Positions 60,558 to 64,000 of a stretch of 64,000 nucleotides of DNA are shown piece after piece. This stretch comes from Nocardia tengchongensis. GTDB lineage: Bacteria; Actinomycetota; Actinomycetes; Mycobacteriales; Mycobacteriaceae. The stretch spans positions 2,294,001 through 2,358,000 of the forward strand of contig NZ_CP074371.1 of assembly GCF_018362975.1 (NCBI RefSeq). Reading direction: 5' to 3'. The translations under genes were made by a program, and so were the position numbers. Numbering within the stretch: the stretch's first letter is position 1; every line of letters starts with the position of its first letter. The notes beneath the pieces are model-generated. The model did no database searches. It was not told the origin of the DNA and saw only the letters and a program-made list of their open reading frames with translations.

Positions 60558-61319
60558 TCAGGGCAGGCCCGCGGCTTGGGCGGCGTCGCGCAGGACCTGC
60601 TCGAGCATGGCGGGGGTGAGGCGGCCGGTGAAGGTGTTCTGCTGGGAGGGGTGATAGGCGCCGAACAGGTGCACGGGGGAGTGCCCCCGGGCCGCCGGGG
60701 CCAGTTCGACGTGGGCGCCGTGACCGAATCGGGGCTTGGGTGTGGGGATCTCCCAGCCGGATTCGGACAGGGCGGGCAGCGCCGCCTGCCAGCCCCAGCC
60801 GCCGAGCACGACGATCGAGCGCAGCGTGGGAGCGAGCAGGGTCAGTTCGGTGGTCAGCCAGCGACGGCAGGTGTCGCGTTCCACGGTGGTGGGCTTGTTG
60901 CCGGGCGGGGCGCAGTGGACGGGCGCGGTCACGCGAGTTCCCAGCAAACGCAGGCCGTCGTAGGCGGAGACGCTGGTGGGCTGGTTGGTCAGCCCCGCGG
61001 CGTGCATGGCGGCGATGAGGAAATCGCCGCTGCGGTCGCCGGTGAACATGCGGCCGGTGCGGTTACCGCCGTGCGCGGCGGGCGCGAGACCGATCAGCAG
61101 CAGCCGGGCGTCGGCCGGGCCGAGGCCGGGAACCGGCTTGCCCCAGTAATTCTCGTCACTGAACGCGGCGCGTTTCTCGTGCGCGACCTGTTCGCGCCAC
61201 GCCACCAGGCGCGGGCAGGCGCGGCAGGCGGTCAGTTCCGCATCGAGCTGGGCAATTGTGCGGCACACCAGGAGACTCAACCACAGCGGAGCCCACACCG
61301 TGCGGCTGCGCGGCGGCAT
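60558..61319 (-). CDS. udgB: Type-5 uracil-DNA glycosylase UdgB
   Basis: The 253-residue protein has the iron-sulfur cysteines ([15 protein letters not shown], with further Cys at PVHCAPPG and DTCRRW). Glycosylase motif A is [15 protein letters not shown], without the usual catalytic Asp/Asn, as in family 5 enzymes, and motif B is [14 protein letters not shown]. It removes uracil and other deaminated bases from DNA, useful in a high-GC genome. It matches mycobacterial Rv1259. Confidence 0.93.
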   Translation of the reverse strand: MPPRSRTVWAPLWLSLLVCRTIAQLDAELTACRACPRLVAWREQVAHEKRAAFSDENYWGKPVPGLGPADARLLLIGLAPAAHGGNRTGRMFTGDRSGDFLIAAMHAAGLTNQPTSVSAYDGLRLLGTRVTAPVHCAPPGNKPTTVERDTCRRWLTTELTLLAPTLRSIVVLGGWGWQAALPALSESGWEIPTPKPRFGHGAHVELAPAARGHSPVHLFGAYHPSQQNTFTGRLTPAMLEQVLRDAAQAAGLP

Positions 61320-61386
61320 GGCGGACCGGGCATACTGGGCGCCGTTAGCCGAGAGTTAGCGATCCAGGAAGGGAACCGGGCGTGCA

Positions 61387-62061
61387 ATGAGTGATCTCGT
61401 CGAACTCGGCACCGCCGCCGATGCGGCGCAGAGCGCGGGAAACCTGATGGGAGTGTTCGCATTCGGCGTCTCGGGCGCGCTGCTCGCGGTGCGCCGCCGC
61501 TTCGATGTGGTTGGCATCGCGGCGCTGGCGATCGCCACCGCGACCGGTGGCGGCGTCATCCGCGATCTGGTGATCGGCCGCACCCCGCCGCGCGCCTTCG
61601 TCGACCTCTCTTACGCCGGCACCGCGCTGCTGGCCGCGATCCTCATCTTCTTCTGGCACCCGCCGGTCCGGCTCACCCGCACCCCGCTCAATATCGCCGA
61701 CGCGGTCGGGCTCGGCATCTTCTGTGTGACCGGCACGGTCACCGCTTTCCAGTACGGCATGTCCGCCACCTCGGCGGCCGCACTGGGTCTGGTGACCGCC
61801 GTCGGCGGCGGTGTGATCCGCGATGTGCTGGCCGGAGTCACACCGAGCGTGCTGAGTGACGGGGAGCTCTACGCGGTGCCCGCACTGCTCGGTTCCGCGG
61901 TCACGGCGACCCTGCTGCACTACGGCCAATACACCTACTGGACAGGCGGTTTGGCCGGTGCCGGAGCGGTCGCCCTGCGCCTGATCGCGCTGTATCGGCA
62001 CTGGCACGCACCCATGGCCCGCCCGCACCGACGCCGCCAGGACGACCCCGCGGCCCGGTGA
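61387..62061 (+). CDS. TRIC/YadS-like (UPF0126) membrane channel protein
   Basis: The 224-residue protein is a tandem repeat of three helices each, with the glycine motif TGGGVIRDLVIGRTPP in the first half and VGGGVIRDVLAGVTPS in the second. This is the YadS/UPF0126 family, related to eukaryotic trimeric intracellular cation channels, that carries glycine or monovalent cations. A basic C-terminal tail (ARPHRRRQDD) follows. Function in this organism unknown. Confidence 0.9.
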   Translation: MSDLVELGTAADAAQSAGNLMGVFAFGVSGALLAVRRRFDVVGIAALAIATATGGGVIRDLVIGRTPPRAFVDLSYAGTALLAAILIFFWHPPVRLTRTPLNIADAVGLGIFCVTGTVTAFQYGMSATSAAALGLVTAVGGGVIRDVLAGVTPSVLSDGELYAVPALLGSAVTATLLHYGQYTYWTGGLAGAGAVALRLIALYRHWHAPMARPHRRRQDDPAAR

Positions 62062-62166
62062 GCGGTGCGGCTCTGTCGTGTCGCCCGGCACGCCCCGCCG
62101 CGATTGATAGCATGGCGAAGGCTTGGCCCACCAGCTGTGAATCACACCTCGAGAGAGTTCCTTCCA

Positions 62167-62610
62167 ATGCAGTTCGAGATCGTCGAGCGGGACGAGACCT
62201 GGGTCGCCGGTTTACCGGTGCGCAGTCCCAAACGCGCCCTCGGTGAACTGCGTGACCACGACCTGGAGGTGGCCTGGGCCGCCGTCCTGCACCAGGACCT
62301 GGGTGGCCCCCTGGCCTCGGCCTACACCGACTACGCGGCGGAACTGGGCACCTACAACACCCAGATCGTCGGCTATCAGTGCAGCTCCCTCGACGAGGTG
62401 ACCCGCGGCCATCTGGTGGCCCGCCTGCCTCGCGGCACCTACGCCCGCTTCTCCTCGATCGGCAATTTCCCGCAGGTGATGACCGACCTGTGGACGCAGA
62501 TCGCCTATGCCGAGGAGCACAACCAGATCAAGCGCATTCACACCGGCGATTTCGAGACCTATCCGCACGCGTACAAGATCGATTTGTATCTGGCGGTCGA
62601 GCCGTCATGA
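62167..62610 (+). CDS. GyrI-like/effector-binding domain protein 1
   Basis: The 147-residue protein starts MQFEIVERDETWVAGLPVRS and resembles the AraC/GyrI effector-binding (SOUL-type) fold, with RGTYARFSSIGNFPQVMTDL and KIDLYLAVEPS at the end. It overlaps the next gene by four bases (ATGA) and is partly homologous to it. Bacterial GyrI-like proteins bind small drugs or act as hydrolases; the role here is unknown. Confidence 0.82.
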   Translation: MQFEIVERDETWVAGLPVRSPKRALGELRDHDLEVAWAAVLHQDLGGPLASAYTDYAAELGTYNTQIVGYQCSSLDEVTRGHLVARLPRGTYARFSSIGNFPQVMTDLWTQIAYAEEHNQIKRIHTGDFETYPHAYKIDLYLAVEPS

Positions 62611-63040
62611 CCTATTCGATCGTGGTCCGCTCCGGCGGTGTGTACGGCGGCCTGGTGGTCCCGCGGGTGCGCCCCAGCTTCAAGGTCTCCAACAGCGAGC
62701 TCATCGAATTCCTGCGCGACCGTCTGCGCGACCGCGACGAGGTCGAGCGTCCCCTCGCCACCGTCTACGTCCCCGACCCCGCCGGCAACTACAACGTCCT
62801 GGTCTCCTACGAATACCCGGCCCCGACGAAGCCCCCATCGGCGACATCCTCATCCGCGTCCCCAAGGGCGTCTACGCCCGCTTCCGCCCCAACGGCGACT
62901 ACCACGACCCTGTCGAGGACGTCTGGGCCCAGGTCGACGACGCCACCGCCTCCGCCGAGATCACCCGCGCCTTCCGCGAGGAGATCGAGATCTGGCACGG
63001 CCCGGCTGAACTGGAGCTCTTCATCTCCATCCTGGTTTGA
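62607..63040 (+). CDS. GyrI-like/effector-binding domain protein 2, frameshifted near 62820
   Basis: The product reads MTYSIVVRSGGVYGGLVVPR, then breaks after NYNVLVSYEYPAP. The correct continuation GPDEAPIGDILIRVPKGVYA is in another frame and is restored if CCCGG near 62818 were CCCCGG. The tail KGVYARFRPNGDYHDPVEDV is the counterpart of RGTYARFSSIGNFPQVMTDL in the upstream gene, so the two are tandem paralogues. Corrected length about 144. Confidence 0.8.
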
Positions 63041-63293
63041 TTGCTAGAAAGTAACTGATCGGAAACAGACCGGTCTTTAGGTTGTATTTGATAACCGATA
63101 GCAATGATCTGACCTGGGTGAGTTTCCGCACTGGCATCCGGGTTTCAGGCAGTTTGCCGGATGTCTGGACAATTATGATTGGGTGGCTGATACTCCTCTA
63201 GGTGCCTGCTCCGGCGCGGTCGATACATGGCCGTATCGGGTTAGGACTCGGGTAGTCGCGCGATTCTCGCGCAGCAACGGAGTAGGAACTTGT

Positions 63294-64000
63294 ATGGCAG
63301 TCGAAGCGACCACGACGGTCCAGAATGGGCAGTGGGCGGGAGGCGGCCCCGGATACCGCGACGAACGGTCCGGATGTGCGTTCCTGATCTGCACCCCGCG
63401 GTCGCATCCTGAGCTCTGGCAGCAATTCATGGCGGGGGCGCTGCGGTCCTACCGGCGCTTCGACGTCGAAGAAGCCCTGGCCTACGACGCGACCATCGAC
63501 GGACGCTCGACCACGGTCTTCGTCGTCGCGGTCGACGACACCGGCCGGGTACTCGGCGGAACCCGCATCCAGGGCCCGTATCGGCAGGTGGACGAGGCGC
63601 ACGCGATCACCGAGTGGGCCGGCCGGTCCGGCGAGGCGGCGATCCGGAAGCTGATCGCCGACCGGATTCCCGAGGGCCTGCTCGAGTTCAAATCGGCCTG
63701 GGTCGACCACGATTCCGAGCACCGCATCGCGGTGCGGGAGGGCTTGGCTCGCAGCGCGATACACGTCCCGCACCTGCTCGGAGCCCGATACGCGCTGAGT
63801 ACCGCCGCCGACAGCGTCGCCGAAGGCTGGCGGGTCAGTGGCGCCAGCGTGGTCTGGTGGATCCCGGCGGTGCCCTACCCGAGCGATCGGTATCGAACCG
63901 TCGCGCTGCTGTGGGACATGCGCACCTTCCGCAAACACGCTGTCGATTCCCAGCTTCCGCTGCTGGACGCCGAACAGGCGGCGCTCGCGACCCAAGCGGG
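63294..64000 (+). CDS. Hypothetical protein, cut by the window end
   Basis: From ATG 63294 (AGGA upstream) the frame is open to the window edge, at least 235 residues. It begins MAVEATTTVQNGQWAGGGPG, then FLICTPRSHPELWQQFMAGA, RVLGGTRIQGPYRQVDEAHA. The layout recalls GNAT-like or autoinducer-synthase-like folds (beta strands around VFVVAVDDTGRVLGGTRI), but no acetyl-CoA motif is certain. Function unknown; the C-terminus is missing. The 250 bases before it (63041-63293) are AT-richer and contain no other gene. Confidence 0.75.
   Translation, partial: MAVEATTTVQNGQWAGGGPGYRDERSGCAFLICTPRSHPELWQQFMAGALRSYRRFDVEEALAYDATIDGRSTTVFVVAVDDTGRVLGGTRIQGPYRQVDEAHAITEWAGRSGEAAIRKLIADRIPEGLLEFKSAWVDHDSEHRIAVREGLARSAIHVPHLLGARYALSTAADSVAEGWRVSGASVVWWIPAVPYPSDRYRTVALLWDMRTFRKHAVDSQLPLLDAEQAALATQA

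Overview
The window is high-GC actinobacterial DNA, most probably from Nocardia. It carries two adjacent pairs of MspA/NfpAB-type outer-membrane porins and a conservon-type GTPase signalling operon. It also keeps a gene order known from Mycobacterium tuberculosis: rpmF, mprA-mprB-pepD-moaB2, mscL, the SAF-domain gene, the FmdB/Ruc gene, 5-FTHF cyclo-ligase, galU, moeA/glp, rimJ and glpR. No CRISPR array, rRNA gene, integrase or recognisable riboswitch was seen. One tRNA gene is present, tRNA-Ala(CGC).

Layout. 0.1-1.7 kb: a CobW/Mrf-like zinc-starvation protein translationally coupled to a cysteine-free bL32 gene, behind two Zur-box-like sites. 2.2-5.1 kb: a DUF1906 lysin-like protein, a two-domain VOC protein and an MHYT membrane protein. 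5.1-9.7 kb: the conservon operon (histidine kinase, roadblock, DUF742, GTPase). 10-15 kb: the MprAB-PepD-MoaB2 envelope-stress operon, with direct-repeat operator candidates before mprA and pepD. 15.2-18.4 kb: four porins. 18.4-26.9 kb: the conserved mscL-to-glpR block, including the Glp/GlpR cell-division pair. 27.2-30.4 kb: a plasmid-like ParA/ParB-like pair divergent from an NlpC/P60 protein, with a perfect 26-bp palindrome between them. 30.6-40.5 kb: regulators, an AmiC/UrtA-like binding protein, UppP, a cutinase-like esterase, a secretory lipase, an AhpD-like protein and an NmrA-like reductase. 40.5-44.0 kb: an arsenic locus with arsR, arsI/cadI, a second arsR, an AqpS-like aquaporin, arsC and a TauD-like dioxygenase. 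44.1-49.4 kb: secreted proteins, including a GH5 hydrolase flanked by two paralogous immunoglobulin-like secreted proteins. 49.8-58.7 kb: an accessory-looking stretch with an IS3 remnant, Nudix/HTH genes, three small genes, a TerD-nuclease fusion, a CGNR protein and orphan proteins, ending at tRNA-Ala. 58.9-64 kb: a kinase-like phosphotransferase, a TetR regulator, UdgB, a TRIC-like channel, two related coupled genes and a protein cut off by the window edge.

About fourteen genes are broken by a single apparent one-base shift, mostly in short G or C runs, with the reading continuing intact in another frame. The repeated pattern points to sequencing or assembly indels rather than gene decay, so these loci are annotated as whole genes with the shift position stated. 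All family assignments come from reading motifs and remembered families; no database search was run.
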